From Gnetum montanum (taxonomy: Eukaryota; Streptophyta; Gnetopsida; Gnetales; Gnetaceae), in NCBI GenBank assembly GCA_015680685.1, contig MNCI01007801.1:96709-125038 (forward strand): 28,330 bases of DNA, in the 5' to 3' direction. Positions 17,183 through 27,815 of this stretch are shown here, in pieces. Each line of letters starts with the position of its first letter. The stretch's first letter is position 1. A program made the translations under genes and the position numbers. The notes below the pieces were generated by a model that had not been told where the DNA came from, ran no database searches, and was given only the letters and a program-made list of their open reading frames with translations.

Positions 17183-18520
17183 TTAGATCACTCGTTGTTG
17201 AAATATTTTTTGCTACAATATTTCTGAAAGAAACCCTTAAGATAGAAAAAATAGAGTATTCCTAAAGATACCAATATCATGATACACATGATACCTCATA
17301 AGTAAAAGTTTTTTTCCTTTGAGGAGGGAGGGGGGAAGGGAGGGACGATGCATAGAGGTTGGAGTGTTATGATGTAGGATGGGAAGGATTGGATCCCAAA
17401 AATAGAATTATATTAAGAATAAAAACCAAAGTACATCATATAAGGAATATAACATATCCCTTTAATAATAAAGAAACTCCAAAACAAGTGATGAAAAGGA
17501 AAGACCTCAAGAGGTTTTGGGAATGCCATTACAATTTTTATCTTTACAACCAATCCTAAAAAATATTTCTTCTAGTGTATGAAAAGGATCAAGCCTTGCC
17601 CTTATTTAAAAGAGTCCTTATGGATTTTTAATATTTTTTAATAGCTTCTTTGTTAAAAACCAAAAATGGAAAAATAAAGATACAATGGAAACAATAAAGA
17701 GTAGCACAAAGGATTAAGCATGAGCTAAGAAAAGTTTTAAGAAATACTATTGGTCCAATATTCTATTAGTTGAAGAAGACTATTAACCTCTAGTAAAGCA
17801 TTGCTAGCTTGAGACTTGACATGAAAAATTTACAAATTAAGTAATGTTGATTTTTTGGAGCATGATGATATTGTATCCACTTTTTTGATTCCCTAATGAC
17901 CTAGGTAAGTATGGTTTCAACATTATTTTATTTAAGTTCAAGTATCCATGACTCCTTAAAAATAACATCAAAAGGTATATTTTTAGCTATTAATGGCTTC
18001 TAGGGACATTTTGGCTCATAATCCAGTATTTGAGCATCACTTTGGTGGCCTCAGAAAAATTTTAAAATGAAAATTTTTCGAAGTGTTGATGCTATAGTGT
18101 CAACCTCACCCTTGGACCACATTGCCCATGTCATCTATGATAAAATTACTTCTTGGTCCTAGTTTTAATTTTGAGGGACTCTAAATGACTCATCTATAGT
18201 AGTCTTAGCATGAAACACATAAATATTTGACATTTTGACAAGTTCCCCCTTGGATCCTAAGAAGGAAAAAATTTTGTAGCTTCAAGTGATGTTAACACTA
18301 ATGCTAGCATCAACATCAATGTCACCTACATAAACTCCCTCAAAAACACAATCTTTGATAACATCTTATGCACCTACAAGCCCTTGGTGATGGCTTCTAA
18401 CCATCCCCAAAGGAATGAACATTGGTTTGGGTACTTTTGGTAGAGTTTGAGGGAACAAACTTAAGTGTTTTTGATAAAGTGATGCTAAGTGATGTTGAAG
18501 ATAATGTCAGCATCACCTAT
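17183..18520. other. Unassigned AT-rich stretch between LINE and element C
   Basis: The part next to the LINE may be its 5' UTR, including the G-rich tract at 17326-17344. A 66-codon plus-strand ORF (17359-17559) has no recognisable motif. On the minus strand 17900-18520 has readable pieces (for example VGDIDVDASISVNIT and KGELVKMSNIYVFHAKTT) broken by stops; I do not recognise a family. The five bases before the C LTR (CCTAT, 18516-18520) are the predicted target-site duplication for C. Confidence 0.45.
17326..17344 (+). other. G-quadruplex-type motif
   Basis: Runs GGG, GGGGGG, GGG and GGG separated by A, AA and A fit the canonical four-run quadruplex pattern with very short loops. The surroundings are strongly AT-rich. 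It lies about 145 bases upstream of the putative LINE ORF1 start, on the strand opposite to LINE transcription. Confidence 0.6.
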
Positions 18521-19289
18521 TGATGAGGGATGAGGTACCCTTATGCCCAACCATATGAATCACAAAGCATTCACGCACGATTCGGTCAAATTCCATAGAC
18601 TTTATCATTTTTGGTGCACTAGTCTTCTAGGAAGTGAATCTTTGCCTTAAGGTCAATTGTTGTCTTCCCAATTACACTTGTGATGTACACTGGTATGGTT
18701 AAGTGTAATTAAGGTATCTGATTTTTATCATTTTGTATTTTTATGGTTTTGGCACTTAAAGAGAGATAAAGTAGTTGGATTAACTAATTTAATTTAACTA
18801 ATCAACTAATGTCTAACTAGTCCTAACATAAGCATCTAGCCCCACTTTTTGTACATGTCTTGAACCCACATATTCACTACTGGGTGACAAAGCACTATGC
18901 TACTAAGCATACCAAGCAATAACACTACTAGGATTACCAAGCGAATATGTGTTATGCTCAAAGTGGTCATACTTATGTGTGTAATCTATCTTACTTAATC
19001 ACTTCATTAACTTAATTACTAAAAAAATTTAATAAATAATTGAAAACATTAAATGCATAAATAAAATATTTAATCTATATAGAATGCTACAAGGTTTATT
19101 AGAAAGCTCATCTTTATTATTGCACACACTATTGTGCTTACGTACAACAATGCTCAAATAAAGATTCGTACACCTAATGACTCTTGCTACAAGCACTCAA
19201 GAGAAAAATTCTAACTTTCAAATGGAGAAACTACAAGAGCTTCGCTAAAAATACAATCTCTAATACCATAAATGTAGCTGGTAGGTGTG

Positions 19290-19297
19290 TATTTATA
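19290..19297 (-). promoter_or_regulatory. TATA box of C 3' LTR
   Basis: TATAAATA (plus-strand TATTTATA), followed on the minus strand by CACACCTACCAG and preceded by the U3 palindromes. Confidence 0.7.
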
Positions 19298-19324
19298 GCC
19301 AAAAATTGACACTACATCATTAGG

Positions 19325-19397
19325 GCCTCGTCGAGGCATGATAAGATGCATTGACTAGGCCTTGTCGACGAGGCCCAGTTGACAAGGTTATGTCAAC
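19325..19397. repeat. GTCGAC-type palindrome cluster in C U3
   Basis: Three dyads: GCCTCGTCGAGGC (19325-19337, perfect arms), GCCTTGTCGACGAGGC (19359-19374, one mismatched pair), and GTTGACA-AGGTTA-TGTCAAC (19378-19397, 7-base stem). They lie about 30 to 100 bases upstream of the TATA box, where A0 has its unrelated GATATC array. Confidence 0.75.
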
Positions 19398-19436
19398 TAG
19401 GCCTCATTGACGTAGCCAATTGAAAGTGACTCATCA

Positions 19437-19445
19437 TACCCCCAT
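19437..19445 (-). promoter_or_regulatory. Polypurine tract of C
   Basis: The minus strand reads ATGGGGGTA directly before the LTR start, identical to those of A0 and A1. The preceding 70 bases (AATAATCCCATACCTTCTC to the PPT) are also conserved with A. Confidence 0.82.
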
Positions 19446-19684
19446 GATTGAATAAAAACTCATCCTTGAGTTCTTTTACAAAATTTGAGAAGGTATGGGA
19501 TTATTAATGAACTTTTCTCAAATAAAACAAACTAACTAACTTGACCAAAAATTAAGTGCTTGGGTATACAAATCAACACATTACACAAAATGATGGTTTT
19601 TAGGATACAAAATTGAATACCATGACACAACTCTTCAAAATAAAACAACATGTTCCTTGATGATGTAAAGTGTGGTGGAGAAGA

Positions 19685-21764
19685 TCAAACGGTCTTAGGT
19701 GGTGATGGCTTCTGAGGCTCCAAGGGACCTTCATCGGCTTCATGCACGGGTAGTGGTTGAGGTGGCTGCGGCTGCCCTACCACTTCTACAACTTTAGGTA
19801 GAAGGTAGAAAGCATCTAGTAGTGCTTTTATTTTCTCCTCCTTACTTTGAGATCATGCATTGTCCATGTAGCTTCACCAATGTGGATCAGAATGGGCACA
19901 TCCCAGGGACACGGGATTGCTGGAAACAGCTCCTTGGCATTGATGAACCAGGCAGTGAACTATTTGCATTCAATGTCGAACGTCTTGACTGTGTCCTTCA
20001 GCTCTTGGTAGTCATTCATCTATTTGGCTAGGTTCTTAGTGATTGATCATTGATCTCTGAATCATGCTCTAAGAACTTCACGTTTAGCATTTGCAGTTTC
20101 AAGCTTCTGATTAGTGTCTTTGTGGTGCTTGAACTCAGCCTTGTATAATAGATACAAGCTAGCCACTTGCTTTTCCAACTCCCACTATGGTTGTCCAGTA
20201 GTTAGCATTGCTAGGTTTGCATATTAGAGATTGGCCAATTGCATATAGTTTTTCATCCCTTTTATTTGCAACTCCTTTAAGCAGATCTCTACTTTGTTAT
20301 AGGCGTTGATCCCATTAATGATTAGTGTCTTGAAGTGTAGATACATTTGGTACAGACACCGTAGGTGCATTCAATGCTTCAGCAACATGGTTAACAACAA
20401 CTTTAGCCACTATTTCCTACCCTTGCTACTACATCACCAAGACAGTTGTGTCTTCTTCTTTCTCCAAACATACCAAGAAAGTGGCAGCATTCCCAGAGAT
20501 TTCTAGGAATAGATGATGTTGAGATAAAGATACCATCAGCTCCTAAGCATTGGGATTTGACCTTGTTGGTAGCTACATTTGTTAGGCAAAGAAAATTGGA
20601 CCACCTCTCTCCATCTAGCTAATTGTTCAAGCTACCTAATTAGGTGACTCATTGCCAATTTGTACATAGATGGATTTGCCCCACTCATTCTTGTTCATTG
20701 CTCATATTCACTCAAGAGCTACTCTCAAATTTTGTGTAGATGCTCAATGGCTATGTGGGCCTTCGAAATTATTTCTTGAGTGGGTGGTGGTGGCAGCTGC
20801 TCCTCTTTTTGGGTCATTGTTGGTGTTTTATCTTTCATGATCTCAGTTCATAAGGCCAAAGGAGCATGCCTGATGGTATCATTGGAGCAGCGAATGATGC
20901 TTGCTCTTTTGTAGAGTTTCCAGATGAGACATAGAAAGGGTAGGGTTTTTCTTCCATGCTCATTTTTCTTTAAGCACTTTTCAATCTCTAAGTAGATTAG
21001 TTGTGGAAGGTTGATAGGAAATTTCCTGCTTAGAGTGATGCATGCTTGGGTAGATAAAGTGGTCACCTTACTTGGCCTCATCGTTGGATTGAGGTAATAG
21101 GTTGCAATTTTGAAGTAAATTCACTTCGCTAGTGTGAGCACACCATACTCCTAATGGTCAACCCATTAGCATCACTGGGTCCACTTCCTCTTAGCCTCAG
21201 GATTACCTTTCATGGATAGTTCTGCTAGCTATGTTCTAGTGTCAGGCAACCCAAGTGCCTATGTGATAGCTTCTACTGAGTAGGACACTTGAATGTCCTT
21301 GATTTTTACAACGAACCCCAACCTTTGATTACTCTAGAAGAGGTATGTATCTCCCATGTACCATTTCCCACTAGGCATGATTATTGGCCACATGGAAGAG
21401 GTTTGTAGTTAAGTTTTGACATCTACTAGAGCTTTCTCAAGGAATGGCCTGAAGTTGATCTCTTGAAGAACTGATTATTAGGTCTCTCAGGACCTAATGA
21501 TGTTAAGATAGGCCTAAGTCAAAGTGACCTCAAGCCTTGGCATGGGTCCAGGCACTTCTCCTCACTATGATTATTTAGTCAGCGCTTCTTCTTCTAGAAT
21601 CTATTAGACAGATTCCACTTCAAGCTCCTCATGAAGAGGTCCCATTGCATGGGTTGCTTCTGGTAGTTCTTGGGCTTGTTCTTATTGGTGCCTTCTAGCT
21701 CTAGGATGCTTCTCCCATAGTTGAGAGGTTCTTCTTCCTATAGGTGCTTTTGTTTTGGTGCCAT
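19685..21764 (-). pseudogene. Sense 3' ORF of C: Athila-type post-pol protein (plant transposon protein-like)
   Basis: From ATG 21764 (MAPKQKH) to TGA 19687-19685, about 690 codons, sense to the element. After a shift near the start, one frame holds from 21660 to about 20600 despite stops. It includes a region with RPFLEKALVD, WYMGDTYLF, VSYSVEAIT-ALGLPD, a 77-codon open stretch from 21081 (MRPSKVTTLSTQ..., INLPQLIYLEIEK, LPFLCLIW), then a long helical, charged part (ELEKQVASLYLLYKAEF, NQKLETANAKREVLRA) likely to form a coiled coil, and a Pro-rich end. The N-terminal half resembles the 'putative plant transposon protein' domain seen downstream of pol in Athila elements. Its role is unknown; no clear signal peptide or membrane span seen. 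At least three frameshifts. Confidence 0.6.
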
Positions 21765-23563
21765 TTGTAATCACAATGAGACCATGGATTAGCAATCATT
21801 GTGTAACCTTAAATTAATTGGGATACCTTTATCTCTTAAGGATGGTTACACTTTGGCTAAGTTGTGATTATGGCTGATTTAATTATTCCAATTATTATTT
21901 ATTATGTATTATCATTAATAAATCATCCTGGAGGGTGTTGGAAGGGTTAACTATCAAAAAATTTTATGTTATATCTTGTTAAGGTTATTAACCCTTTGGG
22001 GGAGTTACAAAAATCTCCAAAAATTTTCATCAATTTTTCATTAGAAACCTCAAGGTTTGCAGCCCCCACAATAAAAATAGAGTGGTTTGGATAAAGGGTT
22101 GGGAAGTTATGGGCTCTAGAACGTTTTGGGATCTAAAAATTTACAAAAACTCCTCATGTGTTATGAGTAAATGACAAAAAATTGAAAAGTGTTTAATGGT
22201 ATATATAGGGCTTTTGTGTTGCATCAATGACGCCTTGTCAATGTAGCTGTTGACCACTGTTGATGACCATTGACTTTAGTCAAACTTGCAAAATACAAGA
22301 ATTTTTTGAGTAAAATTGGTATCAAATGAAAGCTTGAAAGGCCATGAACAGTATGCAAACATGAGAAGAGGGTGTTGAAGCTCATAAATTTGGAAAAATG
22401 AAGAAAAAATGATTCGTAAGATGAATGAAGTGAAAGGTTAAGGAGCACTGAGCAGAATACAAAATGGAATATACAAAAGATAGGATTGTGACAATGTCAA
22501 AGGTAAGGGACCTTAATTAACTAGACCAAGAGTTGTGTAAGTGGATCCTTCCCATAGTGGGCTCATGTCCTTTTTTGCCCTTGCATAGCCTCAACTGAAG
22601 AGTCCTTGGACCCCATAGTCAATTTAATGGTATGACAAGTTAAGGACCAACTAGAAAGAATCTACTCAAGAATCCTAACATATTAGACCAAGACATAGAG
22701 CATAACATAAAACACAACAATGAGGTGAGTTATGGTAGCATGGATGGATGATAGAAAAGGTGGAATGGAGTTCCAAATTGAGGTCATAAGAAGTCCCTTG
22801 TGGAAGTTGTGGTTAAAATAACTCAAGAAAATCCATCCTCAATCTAGACCAAAACCATCCACTTTAAGTGACTTCACATCATCACTCTAAGACTGATTCA
22901 CTCACTTGAGACACAAGAGTGGTTCCACAGAACAACCACCATTCCACAAAGAGAAGAAAAGAGAAGTAGGAAGTGTGAGAGAGGGCCTTAGTTAGAGGGG
23001 ACCTTCAGGCATTGGTGCATGTCATTCAAGTCCCATAACTAATGGTTGTAGCTTGTTTATTTGTCCAAGGGGTGTTCTTTGAATTCCCATGTTTTTTCAA
23101 AAATGGGAACCACACCATGCAAGGACTTATTCGCGTCTAAGGGGTGTGCTTTAAATACTTTATTTGACTTTCTATTAGTGGGTGGTATGGAACAGTAAGA
23201 AATCTGTGAAGAACACTCAAGCAAGTATAAGAGTACATAGAGTATTGAGTTCCCTTGAAGTCACACCCTTTACAAACCTTTGAATCTCTCCTAATTTTGG
23301 AACTACTAAGGTCATCGATTGATTAAAAGTTTCTTTAATGGAAGGAGCCTCAAATTCCTAGAACAAGGAAAACCATAGAGTTTATCATATGGGTGGATGA
23401 CGTGGACTCATTACTAGTTCCATGAAAAATAAACCATATCAAAGTCATCATATATTCAAAAATAGAAACCACACATTGACAATCACAACATTAAGCATAG
23501 ACCATCATTAGTAAATAACAACAACGACATTGTGTCCTATGACAATAAAGCAATTTTTTGAGA
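21765..23563 (-). other. Spacer of C between 3' ORF and truncated pol
   Basis: No coding frame of note. The part 22500-23560 aligns in blocks with the A1 spacer (5500-6330), including the GCATGGTGTGGTTC and CCTGAAGG...CCTCTAACTAAGGCCCT blocks. The part 21765-22480 is specific to C and contains a TATATATA site (22200-22207). Near 23060-23160 a GGGGTGTKCTTT word occurs twice. Confidence 0.6.
22200..22207 (-). promoter_or_regulatory. Possible internal promoter (TATATATA) upstream of the 3' ORF of C
   Basis: On the minus strand CCCTATATATACC lies 436 bases before the ORF ATG. Just upstream (22215-22275) are words resembling the LTR U3 palindromes: GGTCAACAGC, TTGACAAGGCGTCATTGATG and GTCAATGG. 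Together they resemble the LTR promoter layout. It may be a chance TATA in AT-rich DNA or a relic of LTR sequence. Confidence 0.35.
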
Positions 23564-24164
23564 TTTAGTGCCCTAGCACAATGCCTTCTTAGACCATGAG
23601 ATGGCTCTTTTTCTAGTTGAACTACAAGTTTGTTTCAACACATCTCTTCACATCTTGCTCTAGGCGGTCAAAGACTTGCTCAAATGTAGCTCCATAGGTG
23701 GAAAAGTCATCCATGAAGACTTCTACACCACTACCAATCTGCTGTTGAAAGATACTAAGGACAAAACATTGAAATGTTGCAGGGGCATTGCACAGACCAA
23801 ACAACATCTTACAATATGCAAAAGTCCTACAGGGACTCGTGAATGTTGTCTTGGCCTGATCTTCGAGTATAATCTAGATTTGGTTATAGCCACTATAACC
23901 ATACAAGAAGCTATAATAACAATGCCTAGATATGGTGTCCAATACCTGATCCACAAATGACAAAGGAAAATGATCTTTAAATGTTGCCATATTCAACAAC
24001 CTGAAATCGATGCAAACACGCCATTTGCCATCCTTCTTTGGCACAATTACGAGTGGGCTAACCCACTCACTATTCACTATTAGATAAATGAACTTTGCCT
24101 TGAGGAGTTGTTCAATTTCCTCTTTGACAATCTATTTCAATTTGGGGTTCAACTGTCTTTGTGG
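23564..24164 (-). pseudogene. Truncated reverse transcriptase of C
   Basis: Same frame as the protease and linker: PRICQHHIYI, SEWVSPLVIVPKKDGKWRV, HFPLSFVDQVLDTI, YSFLYGYSGYNQ (the catalytic Asp is replaced, Tyr in LYG), GLCNAPATFQ, FMDDFSTYGATF and KSHLMV. After a GIVLGH-IS-like stretch the sequence runs straight into the post-pol spacer at about 23563. The thumb, RNaseH and integrase are deleted. Confidence 0.87.
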
Positions 24165-24533
24165 CTATTTTCTAGGCTTCATGGCTAGGTTGATGTAAAT
24201 GTGATGTTGGCATATCCTTGGATCGATTCCAATTAGCTTAGGATATGACCAAGCACAGGCTATTGGCCATTTGATAACTACCTTCAACAACCTTTCTTTT
24301 TGTTTAGGAGCAAGTTTGACATTAATTATGACCAGTTTACCATTGTTCAAAAATGCATATTCCATGTTGGCTAGTAAAGTTTTTAGCTCTAAGGGCTCTT
24401 GCTTAAAGTTATTAGGGATTTCCAACCCTCCCCAACAAGTATCATCATCTTCATTAAAGACTTTGGAATGAACTTGTTTAATTTTGTCTATGCCTTTAAC
24501 ATAAGCACATGTTAGGCTCTCAATTGGTTCCAT
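24165..24533 (-). pseudogene. Protease-RT linker of C pol, open for 122 codons
   Basis: The longest open stretch of C pol, from MEPIESLTCAY to the RT start, containing an acidic EDDDTCWGGLEI part, PLELKTL, YAFLNNGK and LVIINVKLAPKQKE. It is in frame with the protease (24681-24950) upstream and RT downstream, so it is part of the polyprotein and the ATG at 24533 is probably not a start. Confidence 0.75.
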
Positions 24534-24680
24534 GCATTATGTGCAACTATCTAAGTTAGCTATCAGCCACTGGGTGCCCTCCTATTTTGTGGCTACTGCG
24601 TATAGACACCTTTGAATGTTAATTTCTTATGCACACTGATTGCATACTTTAATCTGTGTACTTTTGAATGATCAAATCTT

Positions 24681-25060
24681 TTACACATAATTGCACCTAT
24701 TATCATTGTACGCGATGCATGAAATACACTTCTTCTCAATCTTTCCTAGTTCATTTTCCTTAGATATTTCTAAAGATATGTTTCTTATCCCCATACATGC
24801 ATCGACCATGCTTAACCAAGCTCTTCCCATAATGATGGGGAATTCACTTTTGTAGTTGTCCATCTTAATTACTAGAAAATTAGCAAGATAGGACCACCCA
24901 CAAACTATGGTTACAATGTCCTCTACTAATCCTAGAGGGATAGTAATCAACTGATTTGCTAATTCTAGATAGATGTTGCTCTTCTTGAGAGCTGGTAGGT
25001 TCTAGGTCTTGTACATGTCATGGGAGATGAGATTAACTTTAGAACTAGAGTCAAGAAGAG
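24681..25060 (-). pseudogene. Aspartic protease of C
   Basis: LLDSSSKVNLIS at about 25058-25023, then LELANQLITIPLGLVEDIV, NFLVIKMD, FPIIMGRAWLSMVDA and ISLEISKENELG. The active-site triplet is Asp-Ser-Ser instead of Asp-Ser/Thr-Gly, as in B. Otherwise the domain is well preserved, with 89 open codons from 24950. Confidence 0.78.
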
Positions 25061-25210
25061 CCTTTCATGGCTCATGTCTAGAGATTTGTAGGTAAATGAG
25101 TGGACTTCCCAGATCAAATATTTTCATAGGAAGATTGTTAGGCTTGATCTAATCAAAAACAACATGAGTTAGCATTACAATGCAAATCCTAGGTAGCACT
25201 TGGTTTGAAG

Positions 25211-25287
25211 GATAATAAGGGTGTTGGAGATGGATGAGGGTGTTGGAGATAATAAGGGTGTTGTAGAGGATGAGGGTGTTGGAGATG
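25211..25287 (-). repeat. Short tandem repeat in gag-protease linker of C
   Basis: About four copies of an 18-21 base unit, alternating GATGAGGGTGTTGGAGAT and AATAAGGGTGTTGGAGAT forms. B has only one unit (GGATGAGGGTGCCGGAGAT near 10682), so the array expanded in C. On the coding strand it gives repeated Leu/Ile/Ser/Asn/Thr/Pro-rich peptide. Confidence 0.8.
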
Positions 25288-25289
25288 CA

Positions 25290-25870
25290 GGATACTAAGC
25301 CGAACTAGATTATGAGGGTTGAAGAGGACTATTGGGTTGGAAGAAAGGTCTTTTTCTTGATCAATTGTCTAGACCACTTGGTTGGAAAGTTGGTTATGAA
25401 TGTATAGCCCTTATGGCATTTCATTGTTGCGGTTCTGGAGGAATCTTACCTTACATGGATGGAGCAAGAGGTAATTGGGTTGAAGGTGGAGGTGCATGTG
25501 CAGATTGATGCAGAGGGTGATATGGATATGGGTTTTCCCCTTGAGTATATGGTGAATGTGTGTAGTGGTACTCTAGAGGGTAATAGCGGTGTTGAAATGA
25601 TGTATGACTTGCAAAACTTCTAGGGGATATGGGTTGCTAAACATAGTACCTATATGGATCTAGTTGCCTATAAGGGTACTGCTACCTTGGTGAAGGCATT
25701 TCCCATGATTGTGTTTGATACCACTATTGGTATTGTTCATAAGGTTGTGAAGGTATTCCACTAGGGTAGTAAGCTTGTTGTTGTTGGTGAAATTACCTTG
25801 GATTACCTTGAGGATAAGGTAATCATCTAGGTGCCTACCTACATGCTAATTGAGGACTCAATGCATACAC
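25290..25870 (-). pseudogene. Pro/Tyr/Gln-rich linker between Gag and protease (C)
   Basis: The frame reads stretches such as QQQQAYYPSGIPSQPYEQYQ, QYPYRQLDPYRYYV and PYPYHPLHQSAHAPPPST. The composition is strongly biased to Pro, Tyr, Gln and His, typical of disordered or prion-like segments. It lies between the zinc motif and the protease in one frame with several stops. The function is unknown. Confidence 0.6.
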
Positions 25871-27678
25871 CCCAGACTTTTGTAAGTGTGACACCACAAG
25901 GCAACATCCCTTTGGATGTTTCCATTGAAAGATGTTACAATCAGTTTCATCAAGAGAGTTAGTTTCCAAAACTTCTTCTACTATAGTAGCTTTTCCCTTG
26001 CCTCTTTGGTAGGCACGTTTAGCCTCTTTTCACCTCCCACATTTATGATCACTATTTTGCTCTTTGGATTCTTCAACAATCTTCATGGTGGTTTGAAATT
26101 TTTTATCCAAAGAGTTCCATAATTTATCAACTTTTTCCAAAATGTCATAAACAGATTTTTGGATGGGTAAGGTTTTTCTATTTACCACTTCATCAAGTGG
26201 TGACTCTTCCTCATCATAAAATTAGATCTCCCATTTCCTAATGGAAAGATCCCTGTTATATTTTTCTACACTTTCCCTTTTTTGTAGCTCACCTTCTTCT
26301 TTTGCTACCTACTCAATTAGCCTTTGGATCTAATGAGCTCTCAATTTAGATAATCTTCCTTGGGCATACACCCCAAGAGTTCTTCTAGTTTCTACTCTGA
26401 GCCCATCTATGATGTAGTGAATTTGTTCCCTTTGAGAATAATCATGGCTAGGACATCAGTGAAAGAGTGAATAGTATCTACCCATGGTGGCATCCAAGGG
26501 TTCATGTGTTTCCTATTTCTAGCCTTGGATTTGCCTTCTCAGATTAGACACTTTGGAGTACATATGATATTTATTGTTGAATAGCTCCAACATGGTACTC
26601 CATCTATAGATAGATTCTAGCTCTAAAGATTAGTACCAACTTTTAGCTTCCTTGATGAGTGTCCTAGGGAAGAGTTTGAGTTTCTACCATTCATTCTTTA
26701 TGTTCTGTAAGGCACAAGAATCATGGAAAGCTTGTATATGTGTTTGTGGATCAGAGTTGTATCCCCCCTCAAATCTTGGGATATTGTTCATGTCTAGGCA
26801 CTTAACCCGACTACCTTTCATATGCCTAGTTAGAATTTTAACTACCTCTGCAATGTTGAGCATACTTCGAGTCACTAATAGAGGTTCATCATCATCACTG
26901 CGTTGATGACATTGATGATGGTTTCAGCCACCCCTTCAATCTTGGTGGCCTTCATGGTCATTATTATCTTATTGATCACCTTCATCATGATTATTTTGAT
27001 GGTGGCTTCTATGAGAACTGTCAAATGAAAAGGAATGTTCAGAATCGAATGAAAAGGATGAAGAGGAAGGTGGACTACCACCACCATTGTGGTGTCCGCC
27101 ACCACTCTTTTACTTATTACGATCACCATCCTTAGATCCCTTGCTATTGTGATGCTTGCCCAAGTCCCTACCTTGGCTATCACATTTTCTTGAACCTATC
27201 TTATAAATCGTGGATTGCAGGTTCAGGTTCACACCCTCATCACCACTATTAGGGGGTGGAGAATCTTCATGTTGAGACCCTTCAAAGGGAGGACCCTCAT
27301 TGTAATCTTGATCTAGTAGGAACAAGGGATTAGTGAAATGTTTCCCATTCATAGCCTCATGGAGCTTCCCCTAACGTTGATCTCATTTGCATTGTGTTTT
27401 AGTAGGATAGTAGTTTCAAGTGTCATAATCATTCACAATGTATTCCTCATGAAGATCTACTATGCCCAACTTCTTAAGAATTTTAAATAGCATCTTAGCA
27501 TAGATTGGTTGGGGGGCAAGAAAATGTTGCCCTCCATATCATGCCATCTCAGCTATTCATCTTGATGTAGGATGAAGGTGAAGTTTGACATAAACTCATT
27601 TGGATGAGTGTATATCTCTTTGCACTCCTATGGAACTAGTGGTTTGACATCTTCAAAGTTATGAGAAGAAGAAGACAT
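25871..27678 (-). pseudogene. Gag of element C
   Basis: Start at ATG 27678 (MSSSSHNFEDV), about 140 bases from the PBS and matching B. Regions in order: N-terminal part (THPNEFMSNFTFILHQDE, LRWHDMEGN); acidic EGPPFEGSQHEDSPPP; Ser/Gly/His/Asp-rich tract (27110-26990); then from about 26875 the capsid-type Gag core (MLNIAEVVKILTRHMKGS, FEGGYNSDPQTHIQAFHD, LIKEAKSWY, YSLFH, REQIHYIIDGL); and at the end CNIFQWKHPKGC, where the second Cys of the zinc motif is Phe. Gag would form the virus-like particle. Stops are scattered and a frameshift lies between 27352 and 27678. Confidence 0.78.
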
Positions 27679-27815
27679 TTTGCAAAACAAAATAAAATTA
27701 TCAACATGCTTTTATAATTTTATGTATAGTGGAAATAATATTAACCTTGAGGTTCATACAATGATATTAATGGTATTCACCTAAACCTAAATAGTGCACA
27801 TTTCAACAAACAAAG

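Larger units (their letters stand above)
18521..19436 (-). mobile_element. 3' LTR of element C
   Basis: On the minus strand it begins TGATGAGTCAC at 19436 and ends at 18521 with CATCCCTCATCA; 916 bases. It is preceded by the PPT and includes a palindrome cluster (19325-19397), TATAAATA (19297-19290), AATAAAGATGAGC near 19115, and the terminal GGTACCTCATCCCTCATCA region. Confidence 0.9.

Noticed and set aside
17359-17559. 66-codon plus-strand ORF as a host gene
   Set aside because: No recognisable domain, no splice or codon support, and it lies in AT-rich repeat-flanking DNA; kept only as part of the unassigned stretch.
23676-23960. 94-codon plus-strand ORF
   Set aside because: It runs opposite the clear RT motifs of C (GLCNAPATFQ, FMDDFS) and is a shadow.
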